NCBI GenBank assembly: GCA_037388505.1
Contig: JARRKC010000004.1
Location: 496,001-560,000 of the forward strand
Length of the DNA: 64,000 nucleotides
Origin: JARRKC01 sp037388505
GTDB lineage: Bacteria; Acidobacteriota; UBA6911; RPQK01; JAPXNP01
Reading direction: 5' to 3'
Position numbers and translations under genes: made by a program. Positions 1 through 8,565 of the stretch are shown here, piece by piece (positions within the stretch are counted from its first letter, which is position 1; every line of letters begins with the position of its first letter). Below the pieces are notes generated by a model. It saw only the letters and a list, made by a program, of their open reading frames with translations, ran no database searches and was not told the origin of the DNA.

Positions 1-2325
1 CTGCCCGTCCCTCAGCCGGTAGATCCGATAGTCCCCAATCCGGCGTGTCACCTCGAATGCTGCTGAAACGTCCGGATGACGGAAGAAATCCTCGAGGAAC
101 GAGATTTCCGGCTGATTCCGGAAGAATAGAAAGGAAATCCTACGTTCACGCAACTGCTTCACCAGGGTCTGAAGCTGGCCCTCACGGGGGAATATTCGCT
201 CGAGCCGGAATGGAACCGGCGTCCAATCGCGACCGTTCCGAGACGTAGCGAGATCCTGGACCAGCTGTCCGGCCATGGGTAAGGCAACATTTGCAGCCCA
301 GAACTGGACGCGATCGACGCGTCTTCCATCACCGAGATCCGCGTTGAGAATCAGCATTCCATTGCTCGTTCTTCTTTGGAGGCCAAACAGGCTCAGTTCC
401 ATCGGCGACCCTCGCTCCAGAAAGAAGAATCGGGGTCGATAGAAGGAAGCAGGCTCCTTCAGATGTCCGGCCGATAGTCTCAGCCGCCAGAAACGGCTTC
501 GTACACTCGGGGAAACATCGAGACGGATCGTCGCAATCCCGGCCGTACGCATACTGGTTTCCCAAAACTCGTCGCTGACCTGGCTCGCCGGGGACGAGTT
601 TGGAGTCATGTAGATGGCCGGATTGGCCAAGGCCTGGTATCCAACAGTCACGGCAAGGACGCCGTCTCCATCCGGAACTGCCTCATTCAAGCAGGAATAG
701 ACGGCCAATATTCCCTGACTTCCGAGGTGGTTCCTAAGGTAATTGTCCCTTTCTTCGAACGATGTAAACAGGCGAATCTTGTCAGGGTTGACGGTCTGAA
801 TTCGTGAATTCATCCAAGATCTCGAGAATACGGGGAGTTGCGCAACCGCCACGCAGACTATCCCTACAATCAGCACGGAAACAGCGTACGCCGCCTTCTT
901 TGGCCTCCTTTCTCGCGTTGTGAAAACGATCAGAGATCCCGCAATGACAAGACTCAAGAACGGAAACACCGGGACTTCGTAGCGCACGAACTTCGTGCAC
1001 ACAATCTGCATCGTATAGAGCGCCACACTGATAAACACGAGCAACCGAATCACTCTGTTGTGGACGCCTAGACACGCGGCGACAGGAAACAAGATGAGAA
1101 AGAGAGGCCCAGGTACACCCATGAAAATGTTACCGTATCGGGTCAGCAGCCAGGGTGATCGAACATAATCCAAAAGCCCGCCAGTAAGGCCCGCCCAGTT
1201 GTTGGTCGTTCGAATCCACGCCTGGTAATCCTGAGGCGTGAAGTTCGGGTTGTAGAAGACGTTTGAAAGGAGCGGAGCAACCGGATTCCCAGTGAAGACG
1301 AGGTTCTTCACCAGCCAGGGAAGCGCGATGAGCGCGAATGCAAGATAGAAGCCTCCAAGCTGCCTCGACACCATCCGGGGAGGTCGAGCGGACCGCACTC
1401 GCGAAATAGCAATGATGGTGATGATCGGCAGAACCAGCACCGCCGTGTATTTAGTACTGAATGCGAGACCTGAAGCCAGACCCGCGAGAAGCAGCCAGCC
1501 GCGTGGAGGAGTCGAGGCTGAAACCCACCGCACCGTCGAGTAGACTGCCAGGAAGATGTAAAACGTGAGAATGAGATCGATATAGGCGGTCTGCATCAGG
1601 AAACCGACAATGGGTGACGATAAGAATATCAAAGCCGCAAGCAGCCCGGCTCGCGTGGAGAAATACCGTCGACCGAAGATAATCATTCCACCGGCCGTCA
1701 ACAGCCCGAATAAGTAGTGAAAGAGCTTCGCCAGGATGGTTGAGTCCATCAGCCATCCCCACGTGAAGAGCATCTCGCCCAAGAATGGAAAGTTTGAATA
1801 GACGATGTGAGGCGTGGGGTAGATCGAGTGATGGAGGATATACAGTCTCGGAACGCCAAGGTGATAGTTGAGAGCGTCGAATCCGGTCTCCGGCGCCAGC
1901 GCCGCCAGGAGGTAGATGCCCGTGCACAGCATCACAGCGAACGCAAGGGTGCGATCCAGCCAACCCATCGAGCCGATTCTGCCCACACCGTGGGAGTCTC
2001 TTCCCTGCAGAAAGAGATAGACGGAGACCGCCGCCAGGATCAGAAACAATAGCTTCACAAAAGCACCGTAGAGAAGATGGAGAATTCCAAGGAGGAACGT
2101 CGTTCCCGCCAAAGCGCCCAATCCAATTCCAGCCGCGAAGAGCCAGGTTTCCCAGGGATCCGGTTCCGGCTCCAGGTGAAGGAGGGAGAGGAGCCGCCTT
2201 CCGATGATGCTGACCGAAGCAACGATGAGGATCAGAAGAATCAATTGCGCCAATCCCGACGCTCCCAGGGCCGAGATGACCGACTGTACAAGGGTTCCGT
2301 CCATGCCTTCTGGCATTCCTATCAT
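1..2325 (-). CDS. Polytopic GT-C/GT39-like glycosyltransferase, 3' end outside window
   Basis: An unbroken minus-strand frame of 775 codons runs from an ATG at 2325 to the first base of the window with no stop, so the C-terminus is missing. Translation shows many hydrophobic segments over roughly residues 15-480 and a soluble C-terminal part. A motif APETGFDALNYHL near residue 150 resembles the acidic catalytic loop after the first helices of GT-C enzymes (PMT/ArnT/RgtA type), which use polyprenyl-phosphate sugars at the periplasmic face. Other in-frame ATGs at 2316 and 2304 are possible starts. The substrate cannot be told. It diverges from the outer-membrane gene at 2554. Confidence 0.75.
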   Translation of the reverse strand, partial: MIGMPEGMDGTLVQSVISALGASGLAQLILLILIVASVSIIGRRLLSLLHLEPEPDPWETWLFAAGIGLGALAGTTFLLGILHLLYGAFVKLLFLILAAVSVYLFLQGRDSHGVGRIGSMGWLDRTLAFAVMLCTGIYLLAALAPETGFDALNYHLGVPRLYILHHSIYPTPHIVYSNFPFLGEMLFTWGWLMDSTILAKLFHYLFGLLTAGGMIIFGRRYFSTRAGLLAALIFLSSPIVGFLMQTAYIDLILTFYIFLAVYSTVRWVSASTPPRGWLLLAGLASGLAFSTKYTAVLVLPIITIIAISRVRSARPPRMVSRQLGGFYLAFALIALPWLVKNLVFTGNPVAPLLSNVFYNPNFTPQDYQAWIRTTNNWAGLTGGLLDYVRSPWLLTRYGNIFMGVPGPLFLILFPVAACLGVHNRVIRLLVFISVALYTMQIVCTKFVRYEVPVFPFLSLVIAGSLIVFTTRERRPKKAAYAVSVLIVGIVCVAVAQLPVFSRSWMNSRIQTVNPDKIRLFTSFEERDNYLRNHLGSQGILAVYSCLNEAVPDGDGVLAVTVGYQALANPAIYMTPNSSPASQVSDEFWETSMRTAGIATIRLDVSPSVRSRFWRLRLSAGHLKEPASFYRPRFFFLERGSPMELSLFGLQRRTSNGMLILNADLGDGRRVDRVQFWAANVALPMAGQLVQDLATSRNGRDWTPVPFRLERIFPREGQLQTLVKQLRERRISFLFFRNQPEISFLEDFFRHPDVSAAFEVTRRIGDYRIYRLRDGQ

Positions 2326-2534
2326 TCAACGGAGTAGGACCAGTGAAGAGCAGGCTGATGCTGAGGCTGGCACACTCCCCACATCGGCGACTCGACGATC
2401 ATGCATCTGAGACCCGGTTCTGGATCACGCATGAGGCGATGCTAACCCAGATTCACTGGAGCGTCCAAGGGAGGAAGAGTTGCCTGACGCGCGTTTCGAG
2501 CAGTTTACGGATTCCTGAACGCGCTCCGGGCTGA

Positions 2535-2540
2535 TAGAAT
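2535..2540 (+). promoter_or_regulatory. Possible -10 element (TAGAAT) of the DUF5916 gene
   Basis: TAGAAT lies 13 nt before the ATG at 2554 and overlaps the earlier in-frame ATG at 2539. If used, transcription would begin about 2547, which makes 2554 the only usable start and gives a leader of a few bases. No convincing -35 is seen. The same arrangement recurs at other genes in the window. Confidence 0.35.
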
Positions 2541-2553
2541 GCCGGACTTGTCA

Positions 2554-5226
2554 ATGCGCAGAACACTCAAGCTCTCTTTCTTCATGCTGTGCTCGTTTGC
2601 GATCCTCGCGGCCACGCTGCCGGCGGCTCCTCCTGAGCGAAACGACGACCCTCCCGTGCCCGGCCCTCTCACCCCAGAAGGTAGGCGCTACTACGTCACC
2701 CAGCGGCTTCGGGGATCTCCTCCGAAGATCGACGGCAAGCTCGACGACGAAGCGTGGCGGGAGGGCTATTGGGCCAGCAGCTACCGCCAATACATTCCCC
2801 GAAACGGGGCAAAGCCTTCACAGGATACGGCCCTCAAGATCCTGTACGACGACCAGAACATCTATGTCGCAATCCGTGCCTTCGACACCGAGCCGGAGAA
2901 GATCGACCGCAAGCTGGGTCGCCGCGATGCTTTCATCGGCGATATCGTCGGAGCCTGCTTCGACAGCTATTTCGACCATCGGACCGGGTTCGAATTCGAC
3001 CTGACCGCAGGCGGAGCGAAGATCGACTTAATCCTGTTCAACGGCGGCTGGGATACCACATGGGACGCCGTGTGGGAAGGCAAAGTCGGAAGCGAGCCCA
3101 ATGCCTGGACGGCGGAAATGCGTATTCCGCTGAATCAATTGCGCTACGGAAACCAGCAAGAACAGGTCTGGGGTTTCCATTCCTGGCGCTGGATCAACCG
3201 GAACAGCGAAGAGGCGCAGTTCGCTCTGTGTCCGCGCGACAGCCCCGGCCAGCTCTACTCGATCGGGGAACTCCACGGAATCGAGGGCATCGGCAAGAGC
3301 CGCCACATCGAACTCCTCCCGTACTCGGTGGGAAGATACAGGTCTTTCGGCCAGGACCCCAGCGTGCCTTTCACGCGAGACAACAAGGTCGAAGGGGACC
3401 TGGGCCTCGATGGAAAGGTCGGGTTGACGAGCGCCTTCACGCTCGACTTTACCGTGAACCCGGACTTTGGACAGATCGAGGCGGACCCCTCCGTCCTGAA
3501 CATCAGTGCCTTTGAGACCTTCTATGAGGAGAAACGACCCTTCTTTCTCGAGGGCAAGCGCATTTTCGAATTCCCGTTGGACGACGAACTGCTGTTCTAT
3601 TCCCGCAGGATCGGGCATGCACCGAGCTACACTCCCGTATTGGGCGAGGGAGACAATCCCTATTTCGATTCGCCGTCCAGCACCTCCATTCTGGGAGCCC
3701 TGAAGCTGACCGGGAAGACCGAGAAGGGTCTGTCGGTCGGGGTCATCGAGAGTGTCACCGGCAGAGAGAACGCCAGGATCTACTCCATCGGTGGTGGGTC
3801 TCGATCTGAAGCGGTCGAACCTGTTTCGAACTATGCCGTCGCCCGCATCCAGCGGGACTTCAATCAGAGCAACACGATCGTGGGCGCAATGCTGACTTCG
3901 GTGCACCGCAACATCCAGGACCCGCAACTGGACTTCCTGCCTACCGATGCAACGACCGCGGGATTTGATTTCCTGAACTTCTGGAAGAACAAGACGTATT
4001 ACCTGAATGTCAAAGCGGTGTTCAGTGACGTCCGGGGATCGCAGGACGCAATGCTCGGACTGCAGCAGTCGTCGGCGCGTTACTTCCAGCGTCCCGACGC
4101 GGACTACGTCACACTGGATCCCAACAGGACGCGTCTGTCAGGACACGGGGGAATCGTCGAGTTCGGGAAGGGCGCCAACGGAAACTGGCGCTTTGCGGAA
4201 ACCTTGAGCTGGCGCTCTCCCGGTCTCGAACTGAACGATCTGGGCTACCTCCGAACGGCCGACATCGTCACACAGAGCAGCGGCATTCACTATGTCGTCA
4301 CGGAACCCGCCTGGATCTTTCGCGATTGGTCGATGGGCATCGAACAGTCGAACAACTGGGATTTCGGCGGCGAATTCCTGTCACCTGAGATCGGCGCCGA
4401 GGCTGATTGCACATTCTCCAACAAGTGGGGCGCGTCCGTCGACGTCGGCCGTTTCGGACGGCAACTCGATACACGGCTGCTGCGCGGCGGCCCCGCAGTC
4501 AGTCTGAAGGGATTCTGGTCGACCAATCTCAGCCTCTCTTCCGACAACTCCCGGCGTCTGTTCTTCAACATGCGCTATCACCGGCATTCCTATGACGACA
4601 GACAATCGGGCTTCCAGGGCTTCTATCCGGGTCTGAGCTTCCGGATCACGAACCCGCTCGTCTTGTCGACCGACCTCGAGTACTCGAAGAACACGGACAT
4701 TTTCCAGTACGTCACGCGACAGCGGTATGAAGACCAGTCGCGGGATCTGGTAGGCAGGATCAATCAGCGCACCCTGGGATTGACCTTCCGGGTGGACTAC
4801 GCCGTCACACCGGAACTGACCATCCAGTACTACGGCAATCCCTATGTCTCCAACGGCATCTACGATCGGTTCAAACGGTTCACGGACCCCCGTGCGAGAA
4901 GCTATACGGATCTCTACCACACGTTTTCCGGCAGTGAGATCCAACTCGATCCCGTACTCAATCTGTACCGGATCGATGAATCCGGAAACGGAGCCTTCGA
5001 CTACAGCTTCGCCAATCCCAACTTCAATTTCCGGGAATTCCGGTCGAATCTGGTCGCGCGCTGGGAGTACAAGCCGGGGTCGGTCCTCTATCTGGTGTGG
5101 ACACAGGGGCGTTCAGTGTTCGAATCCGTGACGAATCACTCCCTCCAGCAGAATCTGGGTGATCTCTTCTCGACGCCGGCCGACAACGTCTTCATGGTCA
5201 AGTTCAGCTACTGGCTGCCCTGGTAG
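2554..5226 (+). CDS. Outer-membrane beta-barrel protein with CBM9-like domain (DUF5916 family)
   Basis: About 890 residues. The chosen ATG at 2554 begins a clean signal peptide (MRRTLKLSFFMLCSFAIL, then a small-residue cleavage region); an ATG at 2539 would add five residues. Residues about 45-230 form a CBM9/DOMON-like carbohydrate-binding fold (PPKIDGKLDDEAWREG, then DDQNIYVAIRAFD). The rest matches DUF5916, including VNPDFGQIEADPSVLN and EKRPFFLEG, and is rich in alternating aromatic strands ending in YWLPW, typical of a C-terminal barrel strand. Such proteins are exported and probably sit in the outer membrane; their ligand is unknown. It stands alone in its transcription unit. Confidence 0.85.
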   Translation: MRRTLKLSFFMLCSFAILAATLPAAPPERNDDPPVPGPLTPEGRRYYVTQRLRGSPPKIDGKLDDEAWREGYWASSYRQYIPRNGAKPSQDTALKILYDDQNIYVAIRAFDTEPEKIDRKLGRRDAFIGDIVGACFDSYFDHRTGFEFDLTAGGAKIDLILFNGGWDTTWDAVWEGKVGSEPNAWTAEMRIPLNQLRYGNQQEQVWGFHSWRWINRNSEEAQFALCPRDSPGQLYSIGELHGIEGIGKSRHIELLPYSVGRYRSFGQDPSVPFTRDNKVEGDLGLDGKVGLTSAFTLDFTVNPDFGQIEADPSVLNISAFETFYEEKRPFFLEGKRIFEFPLDDELLFYSRRIGHAPSYTPVLGEGDNPYFDSPSSTSILGALKLTGKTEKGLSVGVIESVTGRENARIYSIGGGSRSEAVEPVSNYAVARIQRDFNQSNTIVGAMLTSVHRNIQDPQLDFLPTDATTAGFDFLNFWKNKTYYLNVKAVFSDVRGSQDAMLGLQQSSARYFQRPDADYVTLDPNRTRLSGHGGIVEFGKGANGNWRFAETLSWRSPGLELNDLGYLRTADIVTQSSGIHYVVTEPAWIFRDWSMGIEQSNNWDFGGEFLSPEIGAEADCTFSNKWGASVDVGRFGRQLDTRLLRGGPAVSLKGFWSTNLSLSSDNSRRLFFNMRYHRHSYDDRQSGFQGFYPGLSFRITNPLVLSTDLEYSKNTDIFQYVTRQRYEDQSRDLVGRINQRTLGLTFRVDYAVTPELTIQYYGNPYVSNGIYDRFKRFTDPRARSYTDLYHTFSGSEIQLDPVLNLYRIDESGNGAFDYSFANPNFNFREFRSNLVARWEYKPGSVLYLVWTQGRSVFESVTNHSLQQNLGDLFSTPADNVFMVKFSYWLPW

Positions 5227-5232
5227 GTCAAG

Positions 5233-5326
5233 TGTCCAACTGCCAAAGTTGTGGCTGCCGGAAAGGCGGGACGGTGCATCGATGCTGCGGCGGCCGTGTG
5301 GGTGGTCGAGAGCCGTTCAAACGGGG
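5233..5326 (+). repeat. 94-nt dispersed intergenic repeat, copy A
   Basis: This stretch aligns without gaps to the reverse complement of 20859-20952, with 78 of 94 bases identical by hand count. It starts at TGTCCAACTGCC and ends in GGGG. It lies between convergent genes, just after the outer-membrane gene. In one frame both copies read VQLPKLWLP, then GAS, LRRPCGWSR, and the differences in the first part are synonymous. Neither copy has a credible start codon. Confidence 0.7.
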
Positions 5327-5424
5327 CAGCGCCAGCTAATCACGCTTATCTCGCGAATCCAAACACTGGGTTACCTTTCGCGCGATTCGCGCCATTCGCT
5401 GGCCCAGGCCCCAGCGGGACGGTG

Positions 5425-5844
5425 CTACTCCAGCGACAGGAGTTTCTTGTTCCCTGGAAAACGCTCCAGCCCCACCCGAACGCATTCCTTGGCCCGCTCG
5501 TTCTCGTCGATGGAGCGGTGTGCCCGCGCGGCCCAGTAGTAGGCCTCCGGAAACTCGGCCTTCCGTGCCATAGACGCCTCGAGAAAAGTCACCGCCTTGT
5601 GTGAATCGCCCTTGAAGTAGTAGCAGAGCCCAACGTAATAGAGGAGCAACGGGTTCTTGGAATCTGCGGCCAACAGCATCTCGAACCGCTGGAGGGCGCC
5701 TTCGTAGTTCCCCTCCGTTGCCAAGTGAACGGCCGCGCGAATCTCGGGCGAACGGGCCGGAACTTCCGCTCTCAGGCCGTAGGCGCTCGGAACCAAGAGC
5801 GCGGCTGAAAGAAGGCAACTACAGATAACTCTCGACGATCTCAC
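5425..5844 (-). CDS. Small exported TPR protein
   Basis: 139 residues from a GTG start that lies inside the end of the YgfZ-like gene (26-nt overlap). Residues 1-26 look like a signal peptide (VICSCLLSAALLVPSAYG). The mature part has three helical repeats of TPR type: AVHLATEGNYEGALQRFEML, then LLYYVGLCYYFKGDSHKAV, then AYYWAARAHRSIDENERAKE. TPR domains bind other proteins; the partner is not apparent. The overlap suggests translational coupling as the last gene of a three-gene minus-strand unit that begins at 7535. Confidence 0.7.
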   Translation of the reverse strand: MRSSRVICSCLLSAALLVPSAYGLRAEVPARSPEIRAAVHLATEGNYEGALQRFEMLLAADSKNPLLLYYVGLCYYFKGDSHKAVTFLEASMARKAEFPEAYYWAARAHRSIDENERAKECVRVGLERFPGNKKLLSLE

Positions 5845-6820
5845 CTTCTACTGTCCCTCCCTTGGTCATCTCCACAGCGAGGGTGGTGCCCGCTGTCGCT
5901 GCCGAGCGCTTCACGAAAGCAAAACCAAGGGTCCGCTGAAGGAACGGGGAGAAACCGGCGCTGGTGATCCAACCAACCTCCTTCCCCCCCTGCAAACGGA
6001 GTTTCGTCCCTCTGGCCGGGACTTCCGGACCAGGCATGCGGACTTTGATCAGCAATCGTGCAACACCGCCAATATTCGTCGCCTTTGCAAGGACCTCCTG
6101 ACCGGGATAGCAGCCCTTCGCTAGGCTGTAGAGGTCGGAAAGCTGTGCATCGAGCGGATTGTTGTTTTCCGAGAAATCCACTCCGAACAGGGGCAAGCCC
6201 CGTTCGAGTCGAAGAATATCGAAGGCAGCCGGTCCGATTTCCACCAGACCGAAAGCTCTACCTTCCTGGGCGATCTCAGTGCTCAGCTCCGCCGCCTTCG
6301 CAGCCGGGACGAGAAGCTCGAAGCCTGAGTCGCTCAGCAAATCCTTGCGGACAAGCCAGGTATCGGTACCCTCCCAATCCATGACGACGATCCGGCGGGT
6401 CTTCTCGGGAATCGGACCTCCCAGAAGACCACGCAGGAATTCCGGAGCCCTCGGCCCCTCGAACGCCCAGTGTCGAAACCGGGCCGTCACATCTTTCAAA
6501 GTGACGTCGTCCATGATGATGTAGCCCTCGAGCAACTCGGTCAGCCGGGCCGCCGGCCCTGCGGCGACGTCGATCATCAGAGAATCCGGAAGGCGATAGT
6601 AGTCGAAGTCGGCTACGATCTTACCTGTGGGAGTCAACAATGCGCCGCGTCTTCCGGCAAAATCCGGCAGGGATCGGACGTCATTGCACAGCACGGCATG
6701 AAGGAACTCGACCCGATCGGGTCCAGTCACCTCGATCTTCACCCTCCCGGACAGATCTCGCCAACCCAGACCGGACCTCACGGACCGATACTGTTCCAGC
6801 ATGTCGCCCGCCGCTGCCAT
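5819..6820 (-). CDS. ygfZ: YgfZ/GcvT-like folate-binding protein
   Basis: 333 residues from ATG 6820, one base after the stop of the upstream gene; an in-frame GTG at 6838 is an alternative. The family signature KGCYPGQE is present in the C-terminal half, with the conserved cysteine. The N-terminal part (GWRDLSGRVKIEVTGPDRVE) is the GcvT-type folate-binding fold. YgfZ/IBA57 proteins bind tetrahydrofolate and help assemble or repair Fe-S clusters rather than act as aminomethyltransferases. An IscA-type gene lies 1.3 kb away at 8090, which fits this role. Confidence 0.85.
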   Translation of the reverse strand: MAAAGDMLEQYRSVRSGLGWRDLSGRVKIEVTGPDRVEFLHAVLCNDVRSLPDFAGRRGALLTPTGKIVADFDYYRLPDSLMIDVAAGPAARLTELLEGYIIMDDVTLKDVTARFRHWAFEGPRAPEFLRGLLGGPIPEKTRRIVVMDWEGTDTWLVRKDLLSDSGFELLVPAAKAAELSTEIAQEGRAFGLVEIGPAAFDILRLERGLPLFGVDFSENNNPLDAQLSDLYSLAKGCYPGQEVLAKATNIGGVARLLIKVRMPGPEVPARGTKLRLQGGKEVGWITSAGFSPFLQRTLGFAFVKRSAATAGTTLAVEMTKGGTVEGEIVESYL

Positions 6821-6821
6821 T

Positions 6822-7535
6822 TCACTCAAGGGTCTCACCCGGTCTCATGACGATGATCTCGGTTCCGAGATCCCGGGTCAGCCGCGCGAGTTCCTCCGGC
6901 GTCCCCTCCAACGCAGGGAAGGTCCCATAATGCATCGGGATCACCTTTCTGGCGTTCATCAGGCGACAGGCATAGGCGGCCTGCTGGGGATCCATCGTGT
7001 ACAGTCCGCCGATGGGCAGCAACAGCACCTCCGGCTTGTAGAGGTCGGCGATCAGCTTCATGTCGCCGAAGACACAGGTATCTCCGGCGTGATAGATCCG
7101 AAAACCGTTCTCGAACTCGACCACGAAGCCGGCTGCCTCACCGGCGTAGATCACCTGGCCACCGTCTTCCACAATCCCGCTGCTGTGGTAAGCATTGACC
7201 ATCGTGGCGCGAACATCGCCCAGTTGGACGGTGCCACCCTTGTTCATGCCGATGACGTTTTTGACTCCCTTGCTGCCGAGCCACACGGAGATCTCGAAGA
7301 TGCAGGCCACCTGCGACTGGAACTTCTTGGCGACCGCAACTGCTCCCTGCACATGGTCGAAGTGCCCGTGCGTGATCAGAATCGCATCGATGGGTTCCAG
7401 TTCCTTGTCCGCCTCAGGGCACGCGGGATTCTCTTTCACCCAGGGATCGATCAGTAGACGCTTTCCCCCGGGGGTGGTGAACAGAAACGTGGAATGTCCC
7501 AGATACTTGATCGTCACTCCTCGATTCAATGCCAT
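6822..7535 (-). CDS. UPF0173-type metal-dependent hydrolase (metallo-beta-lactamase fold)
   Basis: About 237 residues. It has the MBL metal motif THGHFDH, the later histidine in YHAGDTCVFGDM, and MHYGTFP near the end, which together fit the UPF0173 family; its physiological substrate is unknown. Starts MDMALN (7541) and MALN (7535) are both possible. A TACCAT box at 7542-7547 (minus strand) would leave almost no leader, so 7535 is preferred. It is the first gene of the unit with ygfZ and the TPR gene, and its stop is one base from the ygfZ ATG. Confidence 0.85.
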   Translation of the reverse strand: MALNRGVTIKYLGHSTFLFTTPGGKRLLIDPWVKENPACPEADKELEPIDAILITHGHFDHVQGAVAVAKKFQSQVACIFEISVWLGSKGVKNVIGMNKGGTVQLGDVRATMVNAYHSSGIVEDGGQVIYAGEAAGFVVEFENGFRIYHAGDTCVFGDMKLIADLYKPEVLLLPIGGLYTMDPQQAAYACRLMNARKVIPMHYGTFPALEGTPEELARLTRDLGTEIIVMRPGETLE

Positions 7536-7712
7536 ATCCATATGGTAGCAAAGCTTCTTCACCGCTCTCAGCTGCCTCTTTGGAAACGATCGACCTGCCA
7601 ACTTGCCGTGAATCGAGTGGACATTGCAGATCCTTGCTTTAGAATCGTTTCCCTTGGATCATCCGGGCCGGAATAGATCGGGTCCGCTGAGGACGGAAAG
7701 AGTCGGAACCGA

Positions 7713-8069
7713 ATGAACAGAATCGATGTCGTCGGAGTGGTCTGCAAAGCAAGAATCGGCGTTCCCGACAACGAGAGGCAGTTTCCTCAAGATGTGGTGG
7801 TCGACGTCGGGTACGAATTCGAATTCGAGGAGGCCGTGCAGAGCGACGATTTCTCCCGCACCGTCGACTACGAAGCGATTGTGGACGTAGTCCGCAACAC
7901 GGTTGCTTCGCGTCGCTGGTCACTTCTGGAAACGCTGGCCGATCATCTCTGCGCGGCAGTGCTGGACATCCCCAGAGTTCGGGCCGCCGAGGTTCGAGTA
8001 CGGAAGTACCCGGTCAGACTCCATGGCGCCGCGGAGTTCGTGAGTGCGACAGTCCGCCGCCGCAAATGA
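7713..8069 (+). CDS. folB: Dihydroneopterin aldolase
   Basis: 118 residues, the normal length for FolB. It converts 7,8-dihydroneopterin to 6-hydroxymethyl-7,8-dihydropterin and glycolaldehyde in cytosolic folate synthesis. Diagnostic segments are GVPDNERQFPQ, with the conserved glutamate; VDYEAIVDVV; and SLLETLADHL. The start ATG follows a purine-rich GAGGACGGAAAGAG. It is monocistronic, convergent with the IscA-type gene, and the nearby YgfZ-like protein also uses folate. FolX/FolB epimerase or reductase variants cannot be excluded by eye. Confidence 0.85.
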   Translation: MNRIDVVGVVCKARIGVPDNERQFPQDVVVDVGYEFEFEEAVQSDDFSRTVDYEAIVDVVRNTVASRRWSLLETLADHLCAAVLDIPRVRAAEVRVRKYPVRLHGAAEFVSATVRRRK

Positions 8070-8089
8070 GTTCGGGAGTCGACCGCCCC

Positions 8090-8416
8090 CTAGACGGTGA
8101 ACGAGAGGCCACAGCTGCAGGTCTTCTTGGCATTCGGGTTCGTGAACGTGAATCCCTCCTGCATGAAGTCCCCCGCCCAGTCCAGTGTGGTCCCCTTGAG
8201 GTAGAGCAGGCTCTTGAAATCAACGAATACCCGCGCACCCTGGGTCTCGAAGACTTTGTCGCCTGCTTTCTTCTGCGCGTCGAAGCGAATCACGTAGTTG
8301 AGACCGGAACACCCTCCGCCCTTCACGCCGAGACGGAGTCCACCCTCCGGCATCCCTTCCTTGACAAGAGCTTCACGGATCTTGGTTGCCGCCGCTTCGG
8401 TCACCTGGATAGTCAT
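8090..8416 (-). CDS. IscA/ErpA/HesB-type Fe-S cluster carrier
   Basis: 108 residues from ATG 8416 (MTIQVTEAAATKIREAL). The three conserved cysteines are present: one in GGGCSGLNY and two in the C-terminal CSCG. These A-type carriers deliver Fe-S clusters to apoproteins. An ATG at 8428 and a longer frame exist, but a TACAAT box at 8427-8432 overlaps 8428 and argues for 8416 with a very short leader. Which A-type subgroup (IscA, ErpA, SufA) it belongs to is not clear. Confidence 0.88.
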   Translation of the reverse strand: MTIQVTEAAATKIREALVKEGMPEGGLRLGVKGGGCSGLNYVIRFDAQKKAGDKVFETQGARVFVDFKSLLYLKGTTLDWAGDFMQEGFTFTNPNAKKTCSCGLSFTV

Positions 8417-8426
8417 TGGTCCGTCC

Positions 8427-8432
8427 ATTGTA
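8427..8432 (-). promoter_or_regulatory. -10 element (TACAAT) of the IscA-type gene
   Basis: TACAAT on the minus strand lies 10 nt before the ATG at 8416. The predicted transcript would start within about three bases of the start codon. No Shine-Dalgarno sequence precedes the ATG, and no strong -35 is seen. Confidence 0.45.
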
Positions 8433-8461
8433 GCCCGGATCGGGAGACAGTGCATTCGGGG

Positions 8462-8557
8462 GATTTCCGATTCTCGATTCTCGATTTTCACTTTGGGAGC
8501 TGGAAGCTGGGAGCTCGAAGCTTGAAGTTGGAAGCTCGAAACTTGGGACTGCGAACT
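8462..8557 (+). repeat. Heptanucleotide tandem arrays, GATTCTC and GGAAGCT types
   Basis: Four 7-bp units (GATTTCC, GATTCTC twice, GATTTTC) span 8462-8489. From 8495 nine further 7-bp units follow the consensus GGAAGCT (GGGAGCT, CGAAGCT, TGAAGTT, CGAAACT and similar). The period is strictly seven with substitutions but no indels. The array opens the long gene-free interval before the MBL gene. Confidence 0.8.
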
Positions 8558-8565
8558 CCGAGGGC

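Noticed and set aside
1451..2329. Minus-strand frame of 292 residues
   Set aside because: It is in a different frame from the 775-codon membrane protein, has Arg/Pro/Gly-rich composition and no family motif; it is a shadow.
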